DNA from: Polaribacter sp.
GTDB lineage: Bacteria; Bacteroidota; Bacteroidia; Flavobacteriales; Flavobacteriaceae
Direction: 5' to 3'
Assembly: GCA_029245665.1 (NCBI GenBank)
Contig: JAQWOW010000109.1
Coordinates: 1 to 5,835 of the forward strand
DNA: 5,835 bases
A program made the position numbers and the translations under genes. Numbering within the stretch: position 1 is the stretch's first letter; every line of letters starts with the position of its first letter. Below are positions 1-5,835 of the stretch, piece by piece. Below the pieces are notes generated by a model. That model searched no databases. It saw only the letters and a list, made by a program, of their open reading frames with translations, and was not told the DNA's origin.

Positions 1-675
1 ATTTTTTATTGAATTCACAATGATTTCATAGCTTTCAAAGTTATTGTAGACTTCCTTTGCTCCATAGCCTTCTAATTTTCTATTGTTATTATTATCAATA
101 CCTATAAATCTTATTCCAAGGTTTTTGCAAGTTTCGAAATCCCATTTGCCATCTCCAAAGTAAATTATTTCATTAGGTTTAACTGAAGAAATAGCATTTA
201 ATTGTTCAATAACATCTAAGGTTATATGTTCTCTATTCTTGAATTTATTTGAATTTGAATAAGCAACTTCATGAGGGTTAATCCCTATTGTATCTAATTT
301 GAAATTTGCCGTTTCCTCCCATCCCCCTGTTGCAATTCCTATTTCATATTCACTTTCCTTCAATAAGGATTGATAGAATTTTAATGCACCCCTGATTTCT
401 GCAAATTTAGATTTGTCTACTATGAATTCATGTTTGAGTTTAGAAAGGAACAACTTCTTTAGATTTAGGATGTCCTCTTTTGTCACTGTTCTATTTAGTT
501 TGTCTTCGACTAATTCCTCTGTGATTCCCCAATCTGTGACATTTTTTATTTCACTCCATTTGACTCCTTTGATTGATACTTTGAATAATGATTCGTATGA
601 TTCAATATAGCATTTATCATCAACCTTGGTTGTGTCTGTTAATGTGCCATCTATATCGAAAATTACATACTTCAT
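1..675 (-). CDS. HAD-superfamily hydrolase (phosphatase-like), 3' end cut by window edge
   Basis: The minus-strand frame from ATG at 675-673 stays open for 225 codons to the window edge with no stop, so only the extreme C-terminus is missing. All core HAD motifs are readable: motif I DIDGT at residues 7-11 (nucleophile D7, acid/base D9), motif II IATGG at 114-118 (T116), and motif IV FGDGKWD at 173-179 (metal-binding D175 and D179); the motif III lysine is probably in the NKFKNR stretch near 143-148. Residues 12-100 between motifs I and II are largely helical and fit a C1-type cap, as in phosphoglycolate phosphatase-like enzymes. A length near 230 residues suits that subgroup. It is a soluble cytoplasmic protein with no signal peptide; the substrate cannot be told. 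It lies in the same direction as the operon to its right but is separated by about 200 non-coding bases. Isoleucine codons are unusually ATA-rich (10 of 24 by hand count). Confidence 0.9.
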   Translation of the reverse strand, partial: MKYVIFDIDGTLTDTTKVDDKCYIESYESLFKVSIKGVKWSEIKNVTDWGITEELVEDKLNRTVTKEDILNLKKLFLSKLKHEFIVDKSKFAEIRGALKFYQSLLKESEYEIGIATGGWEETANFKLDTIGINPHEVAYSNSNKFKNREHITLDVIEQLNAISSVKPNEIIYFGDGKWDFETCKNLGIRFIGIDNNNNRKLEGYGAKEVYNNFESYEIIVNSIKN

Positions 676-696
676 TTTATTCAGTTCTCCAAAGTT

Positions 697-757
697 GCAG
701 ATAACTTGTTTATATGCAGAACATTTATCTGCTTATCACTCCTTTTTGGGAGGATAA
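697..757 (-). other. two adjacent stem-loops in the HAD gene leader
   Basis: On the plus strand GCAGATAA (697-704) is the exact inverted complement of TTATCTGC (725-732). Directly abutting it is a second hairpin, 733-737 plus 739-742 pairing with 753-757 plus 749-752, with one bulged A at 738 and a 6-base loop. The second hairpin ends 58 bases and the first 22 bases upstream of the HAD start. Neither is followed by a T-run on the minus strand, so a simple intrinsic terminator is unlikely. The segments can also pair differently: TCTGC at 728-732 matches GCAGA at 716-720, and the TTATC and GATAA pieces are interchangeable. A structured 5' leader is possible. No known riboswitch class is recognised. 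Confidence 0.35.
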
Positions 758-811
758 ACGGAAGTTTAGTGATTATTATCCTAATAGTGTTTAAATATAA
801 ATTTTTAAAAT

Positions 812-840
812 AAATCATCAAACGGATTTTTGATTTTTTT
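812..840 (-). terminator. weak AT-rich terminator-like hairpin after the operon
   Basis: ATCAAA (817-822) and TTTGAT (829-834) form a 6-base-pair stem with a 6-base loop; an overlapping alternative pairs AAATCA (812-817) with TGATTT (831-836). On the minus strand the stem is preceded by an A-run (840-834 on the plus strand reads T) and followed by T-rich sequence. It lies about 40 bases beyond the stop of the 67-residue gene, where the end of the operon transcript is expected. The stem is short and AT-rich, so the call is tentative. Confidence 0.3.
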
Positions 841-877
841 AATTTCAAACCAACAGCTTATATAAAGAACAACCCTC

Positions 878-1081
878 CTATTTACTTAACAAACCAATTC
901 CTTTAACAATTTTTAAATGAACTGATCCAGCAAATAACAGTAAAAAAATAACAATGTAATCAGCTACCAATTGAATGGTAAATTGGTTGTAGGTTATATG
1001 ATACCGGGTTTCTGAAATGAAATAGATCACCGCAAAAAGGATCGCTAGATAACTTGGATACTTTGTTGGAAAAGTTTTCAT
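878..1081 (-). CDS. small two-helix membrane protein, unknown function
   Basis: This is a 67-residue protein with two hydrophobic segments, about residues 10-23 (YLAILFAVIYFIS) and 37-55 (LVADYIVIFLLLFAGSVHL). They are joined by a short polar loop holding the sequence ETRYHITYNQ, and the C-terminal tail is basic (K57, K60, K67). There is no cleavable signal peptide motif; a helical hairpin in the inner membrane is expected. An aspartate (D41) sits at the start of the second helix. The start has an A/T-rich upstream stretch and no Shine-Dalgarno, as is usual in Bacteroidota. It begins 37 bases after the response-regulator stop on the same strand, so it is probably the last gene of the operon. 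I do not recognise the family. Two well-formed membrane segments and the operon position make it likely to be a true gene. Confidence 0.65.
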   Translation of the reverse strand: MKTFPTKYPSYLAILFAVIYFISETRYHITYNQFTIQLVADYIVIFLLLFAGSVHLKIVKGIGLLSK

Positions 1082-1118
1082 ATTTATTAATTTAAGCTAT
1101 TAAAAAAGAGAAATCCTC

Positions 1119-2282
1119 TTATTTGGAGGCAAAAAGAGCTACATCATTTTTTGTGACTTCTTTTTCTCCTAAAATAATTAAACGTTCAACAACATTGCGT
1201 AATTCACGAATATTACCAGTCCAATCATACTCTTGTAACAATTGAACTGCTTCCGCTGAAAATTCCTTTACGGGGGTTCCTTGTTCCTCAGCTATTTTCT
1301 TTGTAAAAAAGTCAACTAGCAAAGGAATATCTTCTCTTCTATCATTTAATGTAGGGACTTCAATAAGGATGACCGCTAATCGATGGTACAAATCTTCTCT
1401 AAATCTCCCCTCGGCAATTTCTTCCTTTAAATCTTTGTTGGTTGCAGCAATAACTCTAACATCAACTTTTATGTCTTTATCAGAACCGACTCTAGAAATT
1501 CTACTTTCTTGCAGCGCTCTTAAAACTTTCGCTTGTGCAGACAAACTCATATCACCAATTTCATCTAAGAATATTGTACCTCCGTTGGCAGCTTCAAACT
1601 TACCTGCTCTGTCTTTATTTGCTCCTGTAAAAGAACCTTTAACATGTCCAAATAATTCACTTTCTATTAATTCTGACGGAATAGCAGCGCAGTTAACCTC
1701 AATCATTGGTGCTTTAGCTCTATCTGATTTTTTGTGTAACCAATGGGCTACCAATTCTTTTCCTGTTCCGTTTGAGCCTGTAATTAGAACTCTAGCATCT
1801 GTAGCTGCTACTTTTTCAATGATGTTTTTAATTTGAGAAATAGCATCACTTTCACCAATCATCTGGTAACTTTTACTTACCTTTTTCTTTAATCTTTTAT
1901 TTTCTAAGGTTAACGTTTTTTTATCTAGAGCATTTCTTACCGTATTTAAAAGTCTGTTTAAATCCGGAGGTTTGGATATATAATCGAAAGCTCCTAAGCG
2001 CATTGTATTAACTGCAGTCTCTAAATCTCCATGTCCAGAAATCATTACAATTGGTATTTCTGGTTTTATTTTCTTGGCTTTTTCCAACACCTCAACACCG
2101 TCCATTTTTGGCATTTTAATATCGCATAGAACCAAATCATAGTCTTGGTTTTTTATCATTTCGATTCCTAACAATCCGTCTTCAGCTTCTTCTACATGAT
2201 ACGCTTCATTTTCTTCCGAAATAATTTTTGTTAAAACTCTTCTAATAGCAGCTTCATCTTCAATAATTAATATTTTTGGCAT
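1119..2282 (-). CDS. NtrC-type sigma-54 activator response regulator lacking a DNA-binding domain
   Basis: The 387-residue protein has a receiver domain at about 1-120 with acidic pocket E8/D9, phospho-acceptor D54, switch residue S82 and K104. A linker at about 121-140, rich in charged residues and probably coiled-coil, leads to an AAA+ sigma-54 interaction domain at about 141-372. The AAA+ motifs are Walker A GSNGTGK (169-175), GSFTGA loop (216-221), Walker B IFLDE (237-241), sensor I ATN (280-282), arginine fingers R295 and R301 in FREDLYHRL, and WTGNIRELRN (354-363) as the sensor II region. Family members hydrolyse ATP to remodel sigma-54 RNA polymerase into open complexes. The chain ends about 15 residues past that region; the usual Fis-type helix-turn-helix is missing. 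No cognate kinase gene is in the window. The start lies 2 bases after the channel gene stop, which implies co-transcription and coupled translation. Confidence 0.95.
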   Translation of the reverse strand: MPKILIIEDEAAIRRVLTKIISEENEAYHVEEAEDGLLGIEMIKNQDYDLVLCDIKMPKMDGVEVLEKAKKIKPEIPIVMISGHGDLETAVNTMRLGAFDYISKPPDLNRLLNTVRNALDKKTLTLENKRLKKKVSKSYQMIGESDAISQIKNIIEKVAATDARVLITGSNGTGKELVAHWLHKKSDRAKAPMIEVNCAAIPSELIESELFGHVKGSFTGANKDRAGKFEAANGGTIFLDEIGDMSLSAQAKVLRALQESRISRVGSDKDIKVDVRVIAATNKDLKEEIAEGRFREDLYHRLAVILIEVPTLNDRREDIPLLVDFFTKKIAEEQGTPVKEFSAEAVQLLQEYDWTGNIRELRNVVERLIILGEKEVTKNDVALFASK

Positions 2283-2284
2283 AC

Positions 2285-3115
2285 TTATTTTTCTTGTTTT
2301 ATAAGGTGAATATCTCTCTGAGGAAATGGAATTACAATCTTATTTTCTCTAAATTTTTTATCGATAGCAAAACGTAAATCACTCTTTACAGTGAGGTGCT
2401 CATAACTATTGTTAATCACAAAAAGTAGTTTAAATTGCAATGAACTTTCTCCAAAATCTGTAAATAATACTTTTGGTACAGTCGATTTTAAAACTTTAGG
2501 ATGAGCAGAAGCAACATCAATTAAAATATCTTTAACAAGCTCTACATCAGAACCATATGCAACTCCTACTTCTACCCCTTCAGTTGTTTGAATTCCGTTT
2601 TGAGTCCAATTAAAAAGACTATTTGTTAAAAACTTATGATTTGGTATGATCAATACTTTGTCGTCAATGGTAATAGCTCGGGTAGTTCTTAATCTAATCT
2701 CGTCTACTTTACCTATTTTATCTTCTATTTCAATAATATCATTTACATGAAGTGATTTATCAACCAAAATAAAAATACCAGACATGATGTCTTGAAATAA
2801 GGTTTGTAAACCTAAACCAATACCCACCAATAATGCCGCAGAACCAGCTAATAAAACACTTACATTGATACCTGATGACTCTAGAGCGATTACTAAGACT
2901 ATTGTGTAAACAAAATATTGTACAAATGAAAATACCGCTTTAAACTTTCCTTTGTCTTCTTCGTCTAATTTTCTATTAACAATTCTTTTAAAGAGTTTTA
3001 AAAAGAAACTTGTCAAGAAAAAAACAAGAATTACAAATAGAATTGTTTTTACATCTAAATGAATGTCTTCTGTAATATTTACAGAGTAGCTTAAAAACTC
3101 TTTTAATTTTATCAT
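2285..3115 (-). CDS. small MscS-family mechanosensitive ion channel
   Basis: The 276-residue protein matches the size and plan of small-conductance mechanosensitive channels, which open under membrane tension to release solutes during hypo-osmotic shock. Membrane segments lie at about 22-42, 62-82 and 86-118. The third is the glycine-rich pore helix, with G91, G98, G100, G102 and a later G113, followed by LVDKSLHVNDIIEI. The cytoplasmic beta domain follows, with the family signature I(I)PN..(F/L)..N visible at 156-165 (P158, N159, N165), then an alpha/beta region to the end near PFPQRDIHL. There is no N-terminal signal or extra periplasmic domain. The gene sits 4 bases after the permease stop and 2 bases before the response-regulator start, so it is embedded in the operon. 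The family call is firm; whether it gates in response to tension or carries ions or other solutes is not visible from the sequence. Confidence 0.93.
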   Translation of the reverse strand: MIKLKEFLSYSVNITEDIHLDVKTILFVILVFFLTSFFLKLFKRIVNRKLDEEDKGKFKAVFSFVQYFVYTIVLVIALESSGINVSVLLAGSAALLVGIGLGLQTLFQDIMSGIFILVDKSLHVNDIIEIEDKIGKVDEIRLRTTRAITIDDKVLIIPNHKFLTNSLFNWTQNGIQTTEGVEVGVAYGSDVELVKDILIDVASAHPKVLKSTVPKVLFTDFGESSLQFKLLFVINNSYEHLTVKSDLRFAIDKKFRENKIVIPFPQRDIHLIKQEK

Positions 3116-3119
3116 AAAT

Positions 3120-4445
3120 CTAACCTTTATATTTTAACCAGGTATACAAATCTTTATACGTTGGTTTTTTACCATACATTAAAATTCCTACTCTATAGAT
3201 TTTAGCAGCCAACCACACCATTAAGACAAAAGTAACCAATAATAGTGCCATAGATATTACCAATTCATACCAAGAAACGCCAAACGGAACCCTCATTAAC
3301 ATCACTATTGGAGACGTAAATGGAATGTGTGAAAAAAGCACAGCGATTGAACCATGAGGATCATTAATTACCGTTGCAAAGCCAACATAAACTCCTAAAA
3401 TTAGAGGCAACATGATTGGCAACATAAATTGTTGTGTATCTGTTTCGTTATCAACTGCTGCGCCAATTGCAGCAAATAGAGAACTGTATAACATAAAACC
3501 ACCTAAGAAATAAAAAATAAATAGTACAAATATTTTTAAAATTGGAAGTTTTAAAATTTCTTGAATAACAACTGCCCCTTTATCGCCTGCCGTAACTTGT
3601 TTTACAGCATCTATTTGGTCTACAGGAACTCTTGCAGTTTGCATTTCAACAATATCAACACCAAACATAGAGGAAGCAACTGTAGTAATTACAAAAAGGA
3701 TAATTCCCCAAATAAAGAACTGTAATAAACCTGCCGAAGCATTTCCTAAAATTTTACCCAACATAAGTTGGAACGGTTTTACCGAAGAAACGATAATTTC
3801 AATAATTCTACTTGTCTTTTCTTCAATAACACTCCGCATTACCGAGGTCCCATATATGATTACAAACATCATCAATAAATAACCTGCAATTAGACCAACA
3901 CCAATTTTTAATCCGTTTATCAATTTAGATGATTCTTCACCAGAAAAATTAAACATTTTTATATCAGTGTGTATTCTGGAAGCTTTTATTTTTTTAATGT
4001 CTATTCCAAATTTATTGAGTTTTTCATTTCTTATTTTTGATTCTATTTTACTTTCTAAAGAATTCATTAAGGACATTCCAGGAGAATCTTTTGAATAAAA
4101 CTCTATCGACTTTGCTAACAATTCTAAACTATCTTGCTGGGGTATGAGTAGCACTCCATAATAATTTCCTGCTTCAACTCTTTTCTTGGTTTCAGCTATT
4201 CCTAAAGCTGTATAATCTAAATAATGAGTCGTTTTGGTATCCTTAAAATCTTCTTTTAGAAACATCCCAGAATCATCAACATATACTATTTTTTTAACTT
4301 TTTCCTCATTTTTTTGGGTTAAAAAATAAATCAAAGCACCCATTCCTACCATAATTAGTGGACTTAAAAAAGTCATCACTATAAAAGATTTATTTCGAAC
4401 TTTTGCTATAAATTCTCTCTGAATAATTAGTTTTAACTTGCTCAT
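3120..4445 (-). CDS. ABC-2 type transporter permease (NatB/COG1668-like)
   Basis: The 441-residue protein is the membrane subunit of an ABC exporter. It has an N-terminal amphipathic stretch (KLKLIIQREFIAKVRNKS) and a first membrane helix at about 21-43. A large domain at about 44-180 follows, expected outside the cytoplasmic membrane. A cluster of helices comes next at about 182-201, 234-258, 302-325, 340-362 and 394-416, with another hydrophobic stretch possible near 367-386. The segment VIEEKTSRIIEIIVSS at 206-221 is a hallmark of this permease group and probably forms the cytoplasmic coupling element that meets the ATPase. Its start overlaps the ATPase stop by four bases (ATGA), so translation is coupled and the two products form one complex. 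Relatives are annotated as sodium-efflux (NatAB) permeases, but that assignment comes mainly from the Bacillus system. The substrate here is unknown. Confidence 0.93.
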   Translation of the reverse strand: MSKLKLIIQREFIAKVRNKSFIVMTFLSPLIMVGMGALIYFLTQKNEEKVKKIVYVDDSGMFLKEDFKDTKTTHYLDYTALGIAETKKRVEAGNYYGVLLIPQQDSLELLAKSIEFYSKDSPGMSLMNSLESKIESKIRNEKLNKFGIDIKKIKASRIHTDIKMFNFSGEESSKLINGLKIGVGLIAGYLLMMFVIIYGTSVMRSVIEEKTSRIIEIIVSSVKPFQLMLGKILGNASAGLLQFFIWGIILFVITTVASSMFGVDIVEMQTARVPVDQIDAVKQVTAGDKGAVVIQEILKLPILKIFVLFIFYFLGGFMLYSSLFAAIGAAVDNETDTQQFMLPIMLPLILGVYVGFATVINDPHGSIAVLFSHIPFTSPIVMLMRVPFGVSWYELVISMALLLVTFVLMVWLAAKIYRVGILMYGKKPTYKDLYTWLKYKG

Positions 4446-5380
4446 TTCTTTTGACTATTTTTATTTACTGCCTGAATAAAGATCTCATTTGCACTTGGTA
4501 TCAATTCTACAAAATGTTGCACCTCTCCTCTACTTGTTAAAAATGATAACAAATCATTGGCAGAGTTTCCTTCAGTTAATTTTACATTTAACGTTAAACT
4601 ATCACTTAATAATTTAAAATTTGAAGGAAAAACCTCAAAATTTTCTTTCAATTTCTGTTTCACCTCTTTTGCATTCGCTGTGTCCAATCCAACTTGAAAA
4701 GTATGTGTTCTAAAGTTGCGTTTGATATCATCTAACTTTCCATCTAAAATTTTATTTGATCTATCAATCAATGCAATTTCATCACACATTTCCTCTACAG
4801 ATTCCATTCTATGGGTTGAAAAGATAATAGTTGCTCCTTCATCGCGTAATTGTAAAATTTCTTTGGCAATTAATTGAGCATTAATAGGATCAAAACCAGA
4901 AAAAGGTTCATCAAAAATCAATAATTTTGGTTGGTGTAAAACAGTAACTATAAACTGTACTTTTTGTGCCATCCCTTTCGACAATTCTTCAATTTTTTTC
5001 CCCCACCATTCAGAAATATCGAATTTTTCAAACCAATACTTTAGGCGCTTTCTTGCTTCTGATTTAGACAACCCTTTTAACTGTGCTAAGTACAATACTT
5101 GTTCACCTACTTTCATCGATTTGTACAACCCACGTTCTTCTGGTAAATATCCAATATGCGCAATGTGTTTGGGTGCTAAAGCTTCTCCATCTAACAAGAT
5201 AGAACCACTGTCTGGCATTGTAATTTGATTTATAATTCTAATTAATGATGTTTTTCCTGCCCCATTCGGACCCAATAATCCAAAAACACTTCCTTTAGGA
5301 ATATGCAGAGAAACGTTGTTTAGTGCTGTAAAATCTCTATATTTTTTTACAACATTATTCACCTCTAATAAATTGTTCAT
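4442..5380 (-). CDS. ABC transporter ATP-binding protein (NatA/COG4152-like)
   Basis: The 312-residue cytoplasmic ATPase powers the adjacent permease. Visible motifs are Walker A GPNGAGKT (37-44), the Q-loop region GYLPEERGLY (77-86) with Glu where Gln is usual, signature LSKGM (133-137) in place of LSGGQ, Walker B LLIFDEP (153-159) with catalytic E158, D-loop SGFDP (161-165) and switch histidine H190. The YLPEERGLY and LSKGM forms are typical of this subfamily rather than signs of decay. Residues from about 222 on form a C-terminal extension with alternating strands and helices (DUF4162-like), also typical of the subfamily. It is the first gene of the operon. The start ATG at 5380 lies 35 bases downstream of a Bacteroidota -7 element, which supports it. 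The transported substrate is not evident. Confidence 0.95.
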   Translation of the reverse strand: MNNLLEVNNVVKKYRDFTALNNVSLHIPKGSVFGLLGPNGAGKTSLIRIINQITMPDSGSILLDGEALAPKHIAHIGYLPEERGLYKSMKVGEQVLYLAQLKGLSKSEARKRLKYWFEKFDISEWWGKKIEELSKGMAQKVQFIVTVLHQPKLLIFDEPFSGFDPINAQLIAKEILQLRDEGATIIFSTHRMESVEEMCDEIALIDRSNKILDGKLDDIKRNFRTHTFQVGLDTANAKEVKQKLKENFEVFPSNFKLLSDSLTLNVKLTEGNSANDLLSFLTSRGEVQHFVELIPSANEIFIQAVNKNSQKK

Positions 5381-5415
5381 TATGTATACTCTTTATTTAA
5401 AACTTTATATTATCA

Positions 5416-5423
5416 CAAACTTA
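5416..5423 (-). promoter_or_regulatory. -7 promoter element of the ABC/MscS/response-regulator operon
   Basis: On the minus strand the bases read TAAGTTTG, an exact match to the Bacteroidota housekeeping sigma -7 consensus TAnnTTTG. Transcription would start near 5409, which gives a leader of about 30 bases before the ATG at 5380. No clean TTTG is found at the -33 position; only a T-rich stretch (TTCTTT on the minus strand) lies at a suitable distance. This is the only good promoter match upstream of the operon. Confidence 0.6.
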
Positions 5424-5481
5424 CATATTTTATGAGGATTAATTAAAGAAGTCAGGCAAGCAAACTACCAAATTTTATGTT

Positions 5482-5531
5482 AAATTTACTATGCATGCAT
5501 AACTTTTTTAAAATTTACTATGCGTGCATAA
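5482..5531. repeat. paired palindromic direct repeats, candidate MarR operators
   Basis: Two 21-base copies occupy 5482-5502 and 5511-5531 and differ at one base (A5495 versus G5524). Each starts AAATTTAC and contains a palindromic core. In the first copy the core is the perfect 12-base palindrome TATGCATGCATA (5490-5501); the second copy reads TATGCGTGCATA (5519-5530), with the single change breaking the central pair. The copies repeat at 29-base spacing, a little under three helical turns. They end 22 bases before the marR start, which is where a self-regulating MarR dimer would be expected to bind. Binding is inferred, not shown. Confidence 0.6.
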
Positions 5532-5541
5532 TGAATTTGAT

Positions 5542-5549
5542 TATATTTG
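5542..5549 (+). promoter_or_regulatory. candidate -7 promoter element of the marR gene
   Basis: TATATTTG matches the Bacteroidota -7 consensus TAnnTTTG exactly but lies only four bases before the marR ATG, so it would give a leaderless or nearly leaderless transcript. The second palindromic repeat would then cover the spacer and -33 region. A weaker alternative, TGAATTTG at 5532-5539, would leave a short leader. No clear TTTG -33 element is seen for either. Confidence 0.35.
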
Positions 5550-5553
5550 AACA

Positions 5554-5835
5554 ATGGATAAATACAAATCAATTGATCATGAACTCAGGGCGACATGGCA
5601 GGCTGTTGCAAAAATGTATAACGAGCAAGCAATGAAACATGATAGCACCATGGCAACCGCTTTTGTTTTATTAAATATTGACAAACAAAACGGTACGCCA
5701 TCTACAGCATTAGGTCCTTCAATGGGAATGGAACCTACAAGTCTGTCAAGAATTTTAAAAGCAATGGAAGATAAAGGGGCTATATGTAGAGAAAAAAATC
5801 CTGAAGATGGAAGAAGCGTCATTATAAAATTAACT
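5554..5835 (+). CDS. MarR-family transcriptional regulator, 3' end cut by window edge
   Basis: From ATG at 5554-5556 the plus-strand frame is open for 94 codons to the window edge. The product starts with an alpha-helical dimerisation segment (about 1-45). A winged helix-turn-helix follows, with the recognition region at about 48-75 (PTSLSRILKAMEDKGAI at 61-77). The wing ends in EDGRSVIIKLT (84-94), which carries the MarR hallmark D-x-R followed by LT (D85, R87). Typical family members are 140-160 residues, so about a third is missing. MarR proteins are usually dimeric repressors released by small ligands and often control themselves and neighbouring genes. The gene is transcribed away from the ABC operon, and the paired palindromes directly upstream are its probable operator. 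I recall similar flavobacterial MarR genes lying next to fatty acid beta-oxidation genes, but nothing beyond the right edge can be seen here. Confidence 0.92.
   Translation, partial: MDKYKSIDHELRATWQAVAKMYNEQAMKHDSTMATAFVLLNIDKQNGTPSTALGPSMGMEPTSLSRILKAMEDKGAICREKNPEDGRSVIIKLT

Noticed and set aside
413..610. 65-codon open frame on the plus strand
   Set aside because: It lies wholly inside the HAD gene on the opposite strand, which has complete catalytic motifs. The plus-strand product is low-complexity and Ser/Phe-rich.
690..697. Minus-strand CAACTTTG as a -7 element for the HAD gene
   Set aside because: The first consensus base is wrong, no TTTG lies at the -33 distance, and it overlaps the stem-loop; too weak to annotate.
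1082..1118. Remnant of a lost helix-turn-helix after the response regulator
   Set aside because: The gap is only 37 bases and the following frame encodes a two-helix membrane protein, so there is no room for or trace of a DNA-binding domain.
1369..1836. 155-codon open frame on the plus strand
   Set aside because: It is antisense to the AAA+ domain of the response regulator; its product has no recognisable domain.
5482..5531. Repeat pair as a CRISPR array or attachment site
   Set aside because: There are only two copies separated by 8 bases, with no integrase or cas gene in view; an operator pair fits the location better.
5596..5610. TGGCAGG...TTGCA resembling a sigma-54 -24/-12 promoter
   Set aside because: The GG to GC spacing is 9 bases instead of the required 10, and it lies inside the marR coding sequence.
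5577..5822. 81-codon open frame on the minus strand
   Set aside because: It is antisense to the marR coding region, whose winged helix and D-x-R wing are clear.

Overview
The window looks like chromosomal DNA from a member of the Bacteroidota, most likely class Flavobacteriia. The evidence is the strong AT bias (roughly one third GC by eye), the lack of clear Shine-Dalgarno sequences before most starts, exact matches to the Bacteroidota -7 promoter element TAnnTTTG in the only divergent intergenic region, and protein types and gene order that fit flavobacteria. The genus cannot be fixed from sequence alone.

Layout, left to right. Positions 1-675 (minus) hold a nearly complete HAD-superfamily phosphatase that runs off the left edge. 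Positions 676-877 are non-coding, with two adjacent stem-loops just upstream of the HAD gene and an AT-rich terminator-like hairpin closer to the next gene. Positions 878-5380 (minus) hold a tight five-gene cluster. In transcription order it encodes an ABC ATPase, an ABC-2 type permease (4-base ATGA overlap), a small MscS-type mechanosensitive channel (4-base gap), an NtrC-type response regulator (2-base gap) and a 67-residue two-helix membrane protein (37-base gap). Positions 5381-5553 form a divergent control region with a -7 element facing each way and two 21-base near-identical palindromic direct repeats. From 5554 to the right edge (plus) is the N-terminal part of a MarR-family regulator.

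The spacing argues that the five minus-strand genes are one operon driven from the promoter near 5416-5423. The ATPase and permease form one export complex. The channel and the small protein are also membrane proteins, and the response regulator is the only obvious signalling protein; no histidine kinase is encoded nearby. A role in envelope or osmotic homeostasis is a reasonable guess but not shown by the sequence.

The most notable points are: the sigma-54 activator has intact receiver and AAA+ domains but no DNA-binding domain; its GAFTGA loop reads GSFTGA; the paired palindromes before marR look like tandem operators; and the HAD gene has a leader with mutually exclusive stems and ATA-rich isoleucine codon use. 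No mobile element, CRISPR array, tRNA or rRNA was seen. No clear previously undescribed system is proven here; the operon is the best candidate for an under-characterised module.
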